A program made the position numbers and the translations under genes. This document shows positions 15,309 to 15,764 of a stretch of DNA of 15,764 bases, piece by piece. Position 1 is the first letter of the stretch, and every line of letters begins with the position of its first letter. The stretch is from an uncultured Synergistales bacterium (lineage in GTDB: Bacteria > Synergistota > Synergistia > Synergistales > Aminobacteriaceae), in the NCBI GenBank assembly GCA_905233515.1, contig CAJOEQ010000018.1:1-15764 (forward strand). Direction: 5' to 3'. The notes under the pieces were generated by a model. That model had not been told where the DNA came from. It did not search any database and worked only from the letters and a program-made list of their open reading frames with translations.

Positions 15309-15764
15309 TTATAGACTCCCCCTAAAAATATTTATTATCTCGTCAAGACTGTTAGACATCATTGCCTGCTGTCTTAAATTTGCCGCACCGTTCTTAAATT
15401 TAATCATGCCGCCTGCAAAACGCTTTAATAACACGACTGCTCTATGTTCGCCGGAAATTTCTAGAGTCCTATATGCAAATTTTGTCAGTGCGTCAAGTTT
15501 TTCGTCTTCAGTCCTGTAAATCCCCCTGAACTCTTCAAATAAACAAGGATTTGCAAACGCTCCACGAGCAATCATTACTATAACACAGCCCATATTTAAA
15601 TATTCGTCAATGTCAGCAAGATTCTTAACATCACCGCTAGCACTTATATAACCGGGGAATTCTTTAGCAGCAAGTGAAATTATTGCCCTGTCTGCAATTC
15701 CTTCATAACGCTGTGCAGGTGTCCGGCCATGAATGCAGATATTATCAGCTCCGGAATTTATTAA
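15309..15764 (-). CDS. tRNA-dihydrouridine synthase, C-terminal part
   Basis: Open from the right window edge to TAA at 15309 (151 residues visible), so the N-terminus with the FMN-binding start and the catalytic cysteine lies outside. The internal ATG at 15593 is not the start: the frame continues upstream with GADNICIHGRTPAQRYEGIAD and the FMN-phosphate segment ISASGDVKNLADIDEYL, then MIARGAFANPCLFEEF. Dus enzymes reduce uridines in the tRNA D-loop with NADPH and FMN. The usual NGD and MIGRG words read SGD and MIARG here. It leads into the TSCPD and coiled-coil genes as one operon. The subclass (DusA, DusB or DusC type) cannot be settled from this fragment; DusB-like is most probable. Confidence 0.92.
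   Translation of the reverse strand, partial: LINSGADNICIHGRTPAQRYEGIADRAIISLAAKEFPGYISASGDVKNLADIDEYLNMGCVIVMIARGAFANPCLFEEFRGIYRTEDEKLDALTKFAYRTLEISGEHRAVVLLKRFAGGMIKFKNGAANLRQQAMMSNSLDEIINIFRGSL

Noticed and set aside
15309..15593. Start of the dihydrouridine synthase at the internal ATG 15593
   Set aside because: The same frame upstream encodes conserved Dus residues (GADNICIHGRT, SGDV) up to the window edge.

Overview
The window looks like an AT-rich chromosomal segment from an anaerobic, probably gut-associated bacterium. The gene order yebC-ruvC-ruvA-ruvB-spoIID-queA, the short ammonia-type nadE, a TSCPD-domain protein and a CIRCE-controlled groES-groEL pair all fit Synergistota best. 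A clostridial Firmicute is the main alternative. This placement rests on remembered gene order and protein style, not on a search. I see no rRNA, tRNA, insertion sequence, phage gene or CRISPR array.

Layout. (1) Positions 1-4911, minus strand: a tightly packed six-gene operon. In transcription order it holds a TetR-type repressor, an aldo/keto reductase, an exported protein with two ABM domains and a cupin, an alpha/beta hydrolase, an exported two-domain carboxymuconolactone decarboxylase (CMD)-like protein, and an exported SUMF1/FGE-like protein that runs off the left edge. Two near-identical palindromes lie upstream of the repressor gene and are likely its operators. (2) Positions 5004-5286: AT-rich spacer with an imperfect repeated segment. 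(3) Positions 5287-7382: the heat-shock unit, with promoter, CIRCE, groES, a groEL broken by an apparent deletion of about 29 nt, and a hairpin terminator. (4) Positions 7381-8331, minus strand: a membrane-anchored Tim44-like protein with a zinc ribbon. (5) Positions 8652-14746, plus strand: a housekeeping operon for NAD synthesis (nadE), a YebC/TACO1-family protein, the complete Holliday-junction machinery (ruvC, ruvA, ruvB), a SpoIID/LytB-type cell-wall protein and queuosine synthesis (queA). (6) Positions 14739-15764, minus strand: a dihydrouridine synthase (partial), a TSCPD-domain protein and an unknown coiled-coil protein, converging on queA.

How the genes work together. The left operon reads as a small-molecule response unit. 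A TetR sensor controls a cytoplasmic reductase and hydrolase together with several exported proteins of the cupin, ABM and CMD families, which often act on quinone-like or other reactive carbonyl/aromatic compounds. The substrate cannot be read from sequence. This operon is the best candidate for an undescribed system. The most striking anomaly is the broken groEL: this gene is normally essential, so the lesion is either an assembly artefact or a sign of a second copy elsewhere.
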